From the NCBI GenBank assembly GCA_022495995.1, contig JAFEMH010001244.1, positions 268,001-332,000 of the forward strand: 64,000 nucleotides of DNA, read 5' to 3'. The stretch comes from Adenophora triphylla var. japonica (taxonomy: Eukaryota > Streptophyta > Magnoliopsida > Asterales > Campanulaceae). The notes beneath the pieces are model-generated. The model did no database searches. It was not told the origin of the DNA and saw nothing but the letters and a program-made list of their open reading frames with translations. The position numbers and the translations under genes are program-made. Shown piece after piece: positions 51,222 to 61,002 of the stretch (positions within the stretch are counted from its first letter, which is position 1; each line of letters begins with the position of its first letter).

Positions 51222-52090
51222 GTAGTGAAACTTGAGGTTTTATTCTACGAACTTGATGTTTTATTAGTGCAATCTGGTATTTTAATTTAGTTACTTGGTA
51301 TTTAATAGTAAGACTTGATGTTTTATTTCATGAACTTGGTGTTTTATTAGTGCAATCTGGTGTTTAATCAAGTTATTCTGAAACTTGAAGTTTTAGTAGT
51401 GAAACTTGAGGTTTTATTCTACGAACTTGGTGTTTTATTAGTGCAATCTGGTATTTTAATTTAGTTAGTTGATATTTAGTAGTAAGACTTGATGTTTTAT
51501 TTCATGAACTTGGTGTTTTATTAGTGCAATCTGGTGTTTAATCAAGTTATGCTGAAACTTGAAGTTTTAGTAGTGAAACTTGAGGTTTTATTCTACGAAC
51601 TTGGTGTTTTATTAGTGCAATCTGATATTTTAGTTTAGTTACTTGGTATTTAGTAGTAAGACTTGATGTTTTATTCCATGAACTTGGTGTTTTATTAGTG
51701 CAATCTGGTGTTTAATCAAGTTATGCTGAAACTTGAAGTTTTAGTAGTGAAACTTGAGGTTTTATTCTACGAACTTGGTGTTTTATTAGTGCAATCTGGT
51801 ATTTTAGTTTAGTTACTTGGTATTTAGTAGTAAGACTTGATGTTTTATTTCATGAACATGGTGTTTTATTAGTGCAATCTGGTGTTTAATCAAGTTATGC
51901 TGAAACTTGAAGTTTTAGTAGTGAAACTTGAGGTTTTATTCTACGAACTTGGTGTTTTATTAGTGCAATCTGGTATTTTAGTTTAGTTAGTTGGTATTTT
52001 GTAGTAAGACTTGATGTTTTATTCCATGAACTTGATGTTTTATTAGTGCAATCTGGTGTTTAATCAAGTTATGCTGAAACTTGAACAATT
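51222..52090. repeat. 174-bp tandem array
   Basis: GTAGTGAAACTTGAGG occurs at 51222, 51396, 51570, 51744 and 51918, an exact 174-bp period over five copies. Each unit is itself built of variants of a roughly 25-bp phrase such as ACTTGGTGTTTTATTAGTGC. Copies are highly similar. No coding sequence is seen. Confidence 0.92.
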
Positions 52091-52401
52091 CAATTAAATC
52101 AATTTCAATTGAATAATTTTAATTAGATGAACAAAATTTTATAGATTCAAACCTTTTCAATTATTGTTTGAAGCTTCCTTCTGCAATTCTTTCATAAAAA
52201 AAAAAAAAAAAGAATCACGGTACATGAAACAGTTTTGTAAATATATTTTCAAAAATATTAATAATTTATTTATTATATAACATAATGCTAAGTAAAATTT
52301 TTTATTATATTTGGGGAAAATAATTTCTCCTTTTAATGTTATGAGGAAACTAGTTTTTTCCAAATGTTATAAAAAGTTCTTTCAATGTTATAAGGAAACT
52401 A

Positions 52402-52467
52402 GTTTCTCCCTAACATTATAAAAAGTCTTATTTAAAAATAAGACTTTTTATAATGTTAGGGAGAAAC
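52402..52467. repeat. 32-bp-arm perfect hairpin
   Basis: GTTTCTCCCTAACATTATAA and onward is repeated in inverted form with a 2-nt loop, arms 52402-52433 and 52436-52467. It is an inverted duplication of the right end of the TIR element. Confidence 0.85.
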
Positions 52468-52835
52468 TTGTTTCCCCCAAAACCTACTCATGTTTTTTTA
52501 CCCTCTTCTGGCACATTAGGTCAATAGTGCTCTCTCTTTTTTTTCCTCCATGCCCAAATGTTATCCCATAAAGGTTTTTGTGGCCATTGTGATTGAACTT
52601 TAAACAAATATTTAGAAAAAACTAATAATCCAAATGAAATTCTAAAAATTGTTAATCACATACTATTAACAAATTGGAACTGAAGAAATCTAGTGCTGAG
52701 CAGATTTTAAGTGATGTCCTATAGCTAATGATTTATTTATTCCTTTGGAAGTTCCTTTCACGTACGATAATTAACATGTTTTATGGTCAATTGGCAATAT
52801 TATAATTCAAACAGCAAAATTAATTGATGACGCCA

Positions 52836-53611
52836 TGATTTTCGGGGTCTCACTGTATAGGAATATATGGCTTGTATTTGAAGTTTGTACCTAGAAGAAC
52901 ACAACAAAGACGAGAAGCACCATTAGAGACGGGATTTAATCCAGCTCAGGCCCTCGGGTGTGAGAGTAAGATTTCTGAGGATTTATAACTGAGAATAAGA
53001 CTTGAAATATCTTAGTGAGTTGTGTGTTGGGGCTTAGATAATGTGGCTTATAAATAGTAAGAGGGAGTTGTTGATGATGTCAGCCCTTGAGAATATCTTT
53101 GTCTTTGACCTAGGACACGTGTTCGCGCCTGGTGGACCCGTACAATAAAGCAAGATTCACTGCAGAGGAATGTCGCTGATTGGACAGGGACAGAGAAACA
53201 GGCGATAGTTGGTGCGGCGCCTTACGCACATTGTAGGCGCTTAAGTCACCCTTAAATGTGATGCCGGCTCATGGCGTCAGTGTAGGTACAGGCCTTTTCT
53301 TAATAGCTCTGACTTTAACCGGGAGTCTAATGAAATAATCGGGAGTCTAATGAAACAACCGAGAGTCTGGTATGAGACCGAGGTCAACATAATTGACGCG
53401 GTCTTGGATATTAAGGTCATGATGATCACGGCTAGTGCAGTCATCTTGTTGATGGTCCTCATGATCGCAGTCTTGACTCTATCCGCGGTCTTGACTCTGA
53501 TGGTCTAATTGCCCGCGGTCTTGACTCTGGCGGTCTATGGTGTGCCATGTCATATTTAGCCTTTGGACTAGATCAAGCTTTGGACTCGGTCTGAACGGTT
53601 CGGGCTCATCA
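52836..53611 (-). repeat. T4 3' LTR (gypsy type)
   Basis: On the minus strand it starts TGATGAGCCCGAACC, just after a purine tract, and ends CCCCGAAAATCA, giving TGAT…ATCA ends. It contains a TATA-type TATTTATAAG near 53050, and at 53467-53530 three repeats of GCGGTCTTGACTCT. The adjoining PPT (minus GCTAGGGGCCAC, 53612-53624) marks it as the 3' LTR of a minus-strand element continuing to the right. 52483-52835 holds no recognisable gene. Confidence 0.65.
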
Positions 53612-53626
53612 GTGGCCCCTAGCTTC
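53612..53626 (-). other. T4 polypurine tract
   Basis: Minus-strand GAAGCTAGGGGCCAC directly precedes the LTR start. The CACTA element inserted exactly at its outer side (TTC target, 53624-53626). Confidence 0.55.
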
Positions 53627-54239
53627 CACTACAACAAATATGCCTTTTCTCGGCACTTTAAAAATGCCGAAAATGTTGAAAAAGTGCCGGAAAAGCTTTT
53701 CCCATCACTTTTGAAAATGCCGGAAAAATTGGTGTCGGCAATACTTTCCCGCACTTTTAAAGTGACGAAACATTCCCGGCACTTTTAAAGTGCCGCTAAT
53801 TTCCCGCACTTATAAAAGTGCCGCTAATTTTTCGACACTTTTAAAAGTGCCGCTAATTTTTCGAGACGTCTAAAATGCCGAAAAATTAGCGGCACTTTTT
53901 TTAAAATGCCGAAAATTAGTGGCACTTTTAATACTCTCCAATATTAGCGGTGCATTTAAAATTGCTGAAAAATTTTTCCTTTTAAAAAATATATATTGCT
54001 GGCCCTAGAAATTTTTGCTTTCTCTAATTTATTGTGCTATTGAAATCAATAATATACACAAATTTCAACAATTAGTGATGAATAAGAATAACTTATAAAA
54101 TATAAAGCTTGATCCATTGATATAAATTGAACATTTAATATGCATTACACAACCCAAAAAGTACTAGTTCAAAAAGAAAGTACGCAACAAGCATTGACAT
54201 CTACAAACTGAGTTCAAGTAGCAAACAAAAACGCAAATG

Positions 54240-54545
54240 AATGCAATCTTCTCCCGTATAGATTGGGTAATAAGATCCTCATTTAAATCATCACCTGAAA
54301 AAATAAGCATTATTTAGTTTTAAATGATATTAAATAAGAGAATAAAAACACAAGAGATATAATTTAGAACATCATAAGAGATATAATTTAGAACAACCTT
54401 GGAATTACATCTATAGATCTCCATGCAATTGATTTTCCAATAGCTTCTCCCGACTATTTTAGCAACATCCTCGCATACCAGGACTCCTCGAGCCACAACT
54501 TTTTTTGGACCTTTATAGTCAAAAAGATCAACAAAAACTTCCCCT
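54240..54545 (-). pseudogene. Possible En/Spm-type transposase exon remnant
   Basis: Minus-strand reading after a TTTATGCAG acceptor at 54545: GEVFVDLFDYKGPKKVVARG, VLVCEDVAKIV, then after a one-base shift GEAIGKSIAWRSIDVIP (to 54403). A possible next exon follows at 54300-54240 (GDDLNEDLITQSIREK). The VARG … GEAxGxxIAW pattern resembles the C-terminal region of plant Ptta/En/Spm transposases. The assignment is tentative. Confidence 0.4.
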
Positions 54546-54559
54546 GCATAAAACAGTGT

Positions 54560-55690
54560 TTTTTCTAAGGCTATTATTCAAAACTGAATAATGAAAAGGA
54601 CCCAAAACTGAAATAACTGAATAATGAACAAATGATGGCAAATGAAATTTGTTGTTCTCTGCTTGCTCTCCCTGAACAAATGATGGCAAATGAAACAATC
54701 AACTTTAATGGAGCATCAAGGGATCAAGCAACAATTAAGAATCTAAAGTCAGACAGAACTTAATCCTTTGTGCAAGTGTGTGTGTGATGCTCGACATATT
54801 GTTCTTGTCTACACCCTTGCTATTTATAGCCTTCAAATACTTGGAGGCTATTGAAAGAATTTTGAGGATGAAGGATATATCTATAGAGCTTTACTAATTC
54901 CTTGCTTAGGGTTCGGCTTGTCCACTAGAGGCTTTTGGAATGGCAATGTGATCGGCAGTTCCATGATGTCGTACCTCACTTCAATGTATCCTTCTGGAGC
55001 ATTTTCTGTAGAAAAATGTTCACAAATACACTAAACATCTCGGGTGTAAGACCAAACCATAAACACGTCAAAGTTATACCGAGTAGAGAAAAACATCCTA
55101 CTACCTACACCACTTAATTATAAGCTGATGTGGTAGCTTTTCAGCCAACAAGCAAGTAAAGGGTAAATGTAACCGGTAGAGAAACCAATCATAAATTTAA
55201 CTACTTATCACGAACATGCAGTAAGTAGATAGCTCTTAAAGTAGTCTACCCATAGTGTTGTTGTTTCTCTATCAGATCCCATTTGGGAAATCTTATTAGA
55301 TTTGTTCTGATGGTTAAGCCTCGATCCACATCCTTCAAGTTGGGAGTAAATATCAGATTTGTTCTGCTTTAGTTTCTTCCAACTTACAAACATACTTGTA
55401 ATAGATACTTATTAGAACTTTAAAATATTCATTATAGACACGAAATACATAGCTAGCAAAAGACAGAAATGAATTTATTAAAAAAAAAAAAAAAAAAAAA
55501 AAAAGATAACCATAGAAACTTGACACAAGATTCACCTGAACACATTAAAGAATAATTGGGGTAACTCATCAGGAATACTAATGCAGAAAAGTCCATCGAA
55601 AAGAATCAAGTTTGATGGGTCATCCGCCTTTTCCTATGCCAGCCATGATAATAAAAAGACGGATACAATGAGATGAATGTACAAATAACA
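54560..55690. other. CACTA interior without recognised gene
   Basis: AT-rich. The phrase GAACAAATGATGGCAAATG occurs twice (about 54625 and 54673). Minus-strand TATAAATAGC lies near 54827 and a run of about 27 A at 55480-55505. No coding similarity is recognised. Confidence 0.5.
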
Positions 55691-56626
55691 TTTAAAAAAA
55701 AGATAAGTCAGATATATCAAGCTGCAGCGGCTCATCGACCTCCTGAAGTTGTCAAATGAGTAATTATAAGAATTAAGTCAATGAATATATATATTGCTTG
55801 TCAAGTTTGATAAGAATTGTAGGACCAGGGAAGTTAACTACCTTGAAAACAGCAGCACAACAAGGAGCACGCACGGTAGATAGGTGTGTGAATTCTGCAA
55901 ACACTTTCAAAGTCTAAGTGATTCAAAACTCGTAGCATCTGGTTATAACTACCAACTGCTAGAAATTGGCCACTGGGAAACCAAGAAACACTTTTTACGC
56001 CTAAAACACTTTCATATGCTTTGATACTTGGATAGACACTGTCCGTCAGGAGAGTAAATTAGAACCCAAGTAAAATCATACTGTCCATAAATTTATACAA
56101 AAAGTCAATCATATCTTCACGAACATACACAAAGCTTCAAAATTCCATCATACAGGATGGATTTTAGGATTGTCAGACCCACCACAGTACTCTTTCCGAT
56201 AATCAGAATGGAAACGAATGGAATAGGATGTGAAATGATATGCATGCTAGTTTTCTGATTAATGTTGGATTATTTGAACCTCAGAAAGCAACTTCAAAAC
56301 GTAAAGGTAGTTAGGTAGCTCAACAATATATATACACATATATGTATATTGATATATACCTAAACCAAGATCTTTTCCTATTCGAGACTGGTAATAATAG
56401 CTCAAACAAGATAAGAGGTATTCACTGCACTCTTCCTGAAATCTTCCAGCAGCATAGATGGGAAAAGAGACACTAAAATGACAAGATTAAAACGACTATA
56501 TAGCTTGAAAACAGTACAAGTCATGATAATTGAGTTCCCTGTGGGGGGTTGATTTTTTTTTTTTTTTTTTTTTTAATTTTAATTTAATTTAATTTTTTAT
56601 TTATTTATTTTTTTAACGATAACATA

Positions 56627-56699
56627 TGAGGATTCATGTTAGCCGACCCCAAATTATTTTGGGACTAAGGCTTTGTTGTTGTTGTTGTTGTTGTTGTTG
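56627..56699 (+). repeat. SINE-type 3' tail
   Basis: ATGAGGATTCATGTTAGCCG, then ACCCCAAATTATTTTGGGAC and AAGGCTTTG(TTG)n resembles the 3' end of plant tRNA-derived SINEs of the TS/Au type, which end in TTG repeats. The 5' part with A and B boxes is not seen; a long poly-T/AT tract precedes it at 56548-56615. Confidence 0.5.
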
Positions 56700-57432
56700 C
56701 CTTGTCGGTTTGTGACACATGAAAGTGCGCGAAGGTACGACCTTCACAAAGGAATTTAACCACAGACTTAATTTAAGTCCCTTCAGCACTGACACATGTA
56801 AGCAGCAGTGAGTGCCTGGTTTGAGGCTTTCTGCTAACTACAAGAGGGATAAATGGGGAGGAAGTATCCCTCGCCTTCGGCTATAATCAATATACCAACT
56901 ATCACACATATGTATGAGTAACAAGTCTGTTTGCATATTTATAAGAAGATTCTATTCCATTATTCCATACAGTGAAGCAATTCAGAAAGAATATAAATAT
57001 CATCATGATAGCCAAGACTGGAAAAATATTCCACTTTACAAACACATTATCATGCCATAACAAAGTAAAATACTAGGTTAATCTAATATATGAATTATAA
57101 AAAGGGAATCGTCCAGTACTATCTCTACATAGATATTCAGGAATATTGAATCTTACACACTGGCACAGAAAAATAAGGATAGGACATGGGGACATATTAC
57201 CTTGTACTCAAGTGGAGAATCCCATATCACAAGGGCACTGTCATCTGGTGACCATTCAATATCAGCCAAATCTAAAGTGTCAACAGCGAAAACACCCATT
57301 ATCTCCCATGTACTACATGACAGCAGATTTATGTAGTCCTTGCAATCACGCCTTGAGCAAATCGCAGCAAATTTTCCATCCCGGGTGAAAGACACTCCTT
57401 TAGAAGCATGTTTTGGCCACTGTACATGTACA

Positions 57433-58020
57433 TAGAGGTGGCCGGTTTGTTAAACCGCCGGTTTGCCGGTTTTCAACCGGCGGTTTTCAACCTCCAAATC
57501 CCCAACCGGAACCGAACCGCCTAACCGGCTAAACCGGTTACGGTTTAGGCGGTTCACGGTTTTAACGGTTATCCGGTTAACCTCCGGTTTGACGGTTTGG
57601 ATCTGCTCGGCCGAGTCTTTGGTGTTGCTCGGTCGAGCATACCCTTTTTTTAATATCTAGTGTTCTGCTCGGCCGAGCAACTCATATGACTCGGCCGAGC
57701 ATGAGGCATGACCGGTTAAATACACTGGAAAATGACCCCCTCGGCCGAGCAACTCATATGACTCGGCCGAGCATGACCATTAAATGGTAAATACTTACTG
57801 GAAAAAATGTCTTGCTCGGCCGAGCAACCCTCTTGACTCGGCCGAGCATAAAATCGGCGGTTCAAAACCGGCGGTTCACGGTTTTTGAAAATACAAACCG
57901 AAACCGAACCTTGTAAATATCGGTTACGGTTAAACCGGTTACGGTTAAACCGGTTGACCGGTTTTGACCGGTTTAAAACCGGCCGGTTTGCGGTTCCGGT
58001 TAACCAAATGGACACGTCTA
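57433..58020. mobile_element. 588-bp hAT-type non-autonomous element with palindrome pairs
   Basis: The ends are TAGAGGTGGCC and the inverse of TAGACGTGTCC. The perfect 8-bp target duplication CATGTACA lies at 57425-57432 and 58021-58028. The subterminal parts are rich in AACCGGTT and CGGTT motifs. The centre has eight CTCGGCCGAG sites in four pairs. Removing the element joins the WRAP73-like exon in frame. No coding capacity. Confidence 0.9.
57606..57846. promoter_or_regulatory. Four pairs of CTCGGCCGAG at 22-bp spacing
   Basis: Sites start at 57606 and 57628, 57668 and 57690, 57740 and 57762, 57815 and 57837. Every pair is exactly 22 bp start to start. Seven are perfect; the site at 57628 is CTCGGTCGAG. 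Most are followed by CA and the spacer is often CAACTCATATGA. The role is unknown; protein binding is an inference. Confidence 0.75.
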
Positions 58021-58204
58021 CATGTACACAAGCTGTATTCAATAGCGACCAGACTGTTAGCCGCAACTGAAACTCGGAGGTAGTGAGTATGTGGCGACTG
58101 ACAGGACTCCATCTAGTTTAAGCAATACCAGCAGCACCTTCATCTATTTTGCATGTCCATTCAGGCTGAGCTAATGACCATGCCTGTATCATGGGCTTTT
58201 TGGG

Positions 58205-58929
58205 AGGAGGTACTATTTCTCATAAACAACACTAGAAACCTCTGTTTTCATTGAATAGAAAATCGGGTAGAAAAGGAAAAACAGTTCTAAGTTCTAACAG
58301 CAAAAATTTAACAGTAGCGGCTTGATCAAACTCCGATCAATTCATCTGATTAAATACGCACGAATTAAAAATTCTTAACAAATCAAACACATACTTATGT
58401 CTAACTCTAAGCAACACAACGAAATCTATATCTATTTTCCATTGATTCGAAGTGGTATAAAACAAGTTTAATATAATTTAATCTCACATTATTTACCGAA
58501 ATCAATTGTACTCCGTATTAGATTATTATACAGTTAGGATCAACCTACGCTCATCTGTGAACGTGCGAAAGTGTGGGTGTTGATTTTGAAGTAATGAAAG
58601 TGAAACTACTAATTCTTAACTTAAGACACATAAACACAAGTCCAAAATACCATTAGGAAAAATCAAATTTAAGTGGTGGAACAAAGAAAATCATCAAGGG
58701 AACAATTACCAGGTTCAGAGGAACATCAATTTCGTGTTGTTTCAAGTAATTGATGATGCTGCATCTGGCCTGCACACAAAGCACATGAAGATGCGTTATT
58801 GAGAACTATATTGCCGATTTATATAAGCAATCGTTCAATACTATGTCTAGGGTTTTACAAGTGTGTGATTTGAGATAATAGGAGGGTTAATATACCTGGT
58901 TTTATGACTTTTGCGAGCTGTTGCAACGA
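58205..58929. other. CACTA interior, possible further exon
   Basis: Mostly AT-rich without recognised coding. On the minus strand 58774-58712 reads ARCSIINYLKQHEIDVPLNL followed by GTAATT, which could be one exon with a donor. Its family is unknown to me. Confidence 0.35.
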
Positions 58930-59190
58930 TTGATACAACGGTTGAGAAGGTACGGGCCGGAGCGAAGTAATTTTCGCCGCTGCTACAGGCTTGAGAAGGT
59001 ACGGGGCGCCGGAGGGAAGGGTTGAGAAGGGGCGCCGGAGGGAAGTAATTTTGGGCGCTATATAGGGTTGAGAAGGTACGGGGCAACGGAGGGAAGTAAT
59101 TTGGGCGCTTTGAGAAGGGAAGGGGCGCCGGATCGAGGGAAGTAATTTTTGGCGGGTTTGAGAGTGGGCGCCGGAGGGAAATAAATTTGG
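58930..59190. repeat. GC-rich degenerate direct repeats in the CACTA
   Basis: Variants of TTGAGAAGG, GGGGCGCCGGAGGGAAG and TAATTTTGGGCG recur about six times at uneven spacing. They may be a regulatory or first-exon region of the captured gene or of the CACTA. No ORF is convincing. Confidence 0.5.
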
Positions 59191-59439
59191 GGCCGGGAAA
59201 GTTTTTAGAGGGAATAAAGACTCCTAATTAAAATGAATGAAAATTATAACCAAATGAAAAGGAATTTTTATTTCAAACAAATAGGAAAAGTAGGAAAAGG
59301 AAATTCAATTTTTGAAAAGGAAAAGGAAATTCAATCGATAACATATACTTTTCCTGTTTCAGAAAATTCATCACTTTTTATCCAAAATGGCGTTCCGTTT
59401 AAAGCGTCACCTTTTCTAAAATGAAAATATTTTATTAAT

Positions 59440-59650
59440 ATTCTATTACACTCACTCACTATTCCCTCCACTCATTCTCTCTCCTAAAACACTATTACAC
59501 TCACAACACTTTTTAAATTTACTATTTTCTTCACTAATTCTCTCTCCTCTTTTCAAATTACACTCACAACATTTTTTCTTCCCACTTTTTTCTTTAATTT
59601 GCGTGTCGAACCTAAAATGGCGACACTTTTCTTGGGACGGAGGGAGTATA
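59440..59650. repeat. Partial Stowaway-like sequence in the CACTA
   Basis: TTGGGACGGAGGGAGTATA at 59632-59650 is a Stowaway-type end. The sequence before it contains repeated ATTACACTCACAACA. The opposite end was not found. Confidence 0.4.
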
Positions 59651-60443
59651 TACAAAATTTATTCATGTTTTTTAATTTATTAATTATTTTTGATAGCATA
59701 GATACAAAATTTACCCATATACACATCGTTTAATTATTAATTTTTCTGAAATGTACTATACTTTCTTTCTTTGTCTCATAATAAATGTTTTCAAAATTGA
59801 ATATTCACAGGAATTAAGAAAAATATTACTCCCTCCAATCTAAAATATTATATATCAACTTTACATTTTGAAATATATAATACGTAACATTAGTTATGGG
59901 AAGCACATAATATTATAAAAAAGGGAAAAAATGATGAAAAAAATTAGGATAATTACAAAAAAGTGTTGGATATTTTGCGGCAATTTTACAAAAGTATCGA
60001 AAATAAGGCGACACTTTTCAAAAAGTGCAGGAAAATATGCGACAATTACAAAAAAGTGCCAGATATTAGCGGCACTTTTCAATAAATGCCGGAATTTAGC
60101 GACACTTTTCAGTAATTGCCAAAAATTTAGCGGCACTTATATAAAACTGCCGGGAATTCCCGGTACTTTTCCCAAATTTTTGAAAATTTTTGAAAAATTT
60201 TCGGCACTTTTAATAAAGTGCGGGAATTCGCGGCATTTTCTAAAAAGCGCTGAAAATTTTGCGGCACTTTCATTGAAATGCCGGAAATTAACGGCACTTT
60301 TAATAAAGTGCCGGGAATTTGCAGCATTTTCCAAAAAATGCCAGAAATTTAGCGGCACTTTTGTTGAAATGCCGAAAATTAGCGGCACAAAGTAAAGTGT
60401 CGGTTTAAAAGTGCCGGGAAAAGACATAATTATTGTAGTGTTC

Positions 60444-61002
60444 GAGCGAGGATTCATATATGGTCTGAGCGAGGAGCTATATATAAGAAGCTCGGTCTGC
60501 GGTCAGATCGCTCGTGGCCATAAGTGTTGTATTTTTTCGTTGGTGTGGTTTAGACTCCCTTGCCTATGGTACATGTGAGGAGCACGTGAGGGGAGTTTGG
60601 TAGAAGTTGGTAGAAGCTTTGGGCTGCTTCCTGGATAAGTTTTGTGTGGGCCCCTTGACTATTGAGGTGCCAGCGCATGTCAGGCACGGAAACGACGTGT
60701 CCCGGATACCAAGGGGCGCAATAAATGCCAACCGCCATTAATTAAAAAATTTAAACCTTTTCCGCCGGTTCATGATTCGAGAGAAATACTTTGTGGGCTC
60801 ATTAATACTGGTCGACCCGTATAGGTTGGCTTATAAATATCAAACCATTTCTCCTTCATACTCTTTTATCACCTTCAGATTTGAAATCGACTTTAGAGAG
60901 AGAAACTATTTGCTCAGCCTTTTCAAGCACTCTTTAGCGCAATCCTTTTTCGTAAGTGGTTAATTCCTCGCTCTCTCTTTCTTTCTGCCTTCTTTCTCTA
61001 GA
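60444..61002 (+). promoter_or_regulatory. Upstream region and TATA of the T4 antisense gene
   Basis: A TATA box (CTTATAAATATC, about 60830-60840) lies about 165 bp before ATG 61003. GGTCGACC (60810-60817) is a palindrome 14 bp upstream of it. Further upstream are GAGCGAG/CTCGCTC-type repeats at 60443-60520. No gene is seen in this stretch. Confidence 0.5.

Larger units (their letters stand above)
50696..52482. mobile_element. Non-autonomous TIR element with internal array
   Basis: The left end reads TTTTGGGGGAAACTAGTTTC and the right end is its near inverse, GAAACTTGTTTCCCCCAAAA. Similarity between the ends runs inward about 48 bp through ATAAAAAGTCTT. Subterminal parts are repeated: a 66-bp direct repeat at 50715-50843, and the hairpin at 52402-52467. 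The interior is mainly a 174-bp tandem array. No target duplication or transposase is seen, so the superfamily is unknown. Confidence 0.6.
55700..58183 (-). pseudogene. Captured WRAP73-like WD40 gene fragment
   Basis: Minus-strand exons read, in order: [62 protein letters not shown] and VSFTRDGKFAAICSRRDCKD, ending DIEWSPDDSALVIWDSPLEYK at a GT donor (57201). After a long intron come AYESVLGVKSVSWFPSGQF, LAVGSYNQMLRVLNHLD and CCAAVFK (about 56030-55843), then EVDEPLQLDISDLS (about 55741-55700). This matches the WD-repeat protein WRAP73/WDR8, a spindle and centrosome-associated family, as I remember it. The hAT-type element 57433-58020 splits the first exon. A TAA lies near 58125. N-terminal and C-terminal parts are missing. 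Introns are kept, so the capture was from DNA. Confidence 0.78.
53627..60440. mobile_element. CACTA (En/Spm-type) transposon carrying host exons
   Basis: It starts CACTACAACAAATATG and ends CATAATTATTGTAGTG. The 3-bp duplication TTC occurs at 53624-53626 and 60441-60443. Dense subterminal repeats of GGCACTTTTAAAGTGCCG type occupy 53636-53990 and 59990-60420. Inside are one possible transposase exon, WRAP73-like exons, a SINE-type tail and a nested hAT-type element. No full transposase is present, so it is non-autonomous. 6.8 kb is long for a non-autonomous copy and fits the gene-capturing CACTA class. Confidence 0.92.

Noticed and set aside
52836..52850. TGGCGTCATC just outside the T4 LTR as a primer binding site
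   Set aside because: Only the first five bases fit a Tat/Athila-type PBS, and the PPT on the other side shows this is the 3' LTR; it is probably flanking sequence.
53277..53462. ORF in the T4 LTR
   Set aside because: Short, no similarity, lies within the LTR.
57463..58070. ORFs with Arg/Asn/Leu repeats in the hAT-type element
   Set aside because: They arise from CGGTT/AACCG motif repetition and have no domain similarity.
59894..60457. Plus- and minus-strand ORFs of up to 154 codons at the right end of the CACTA
   Set aside because: They are generated by the subterminal GGCACTTTT repeats, which read open in several frames.
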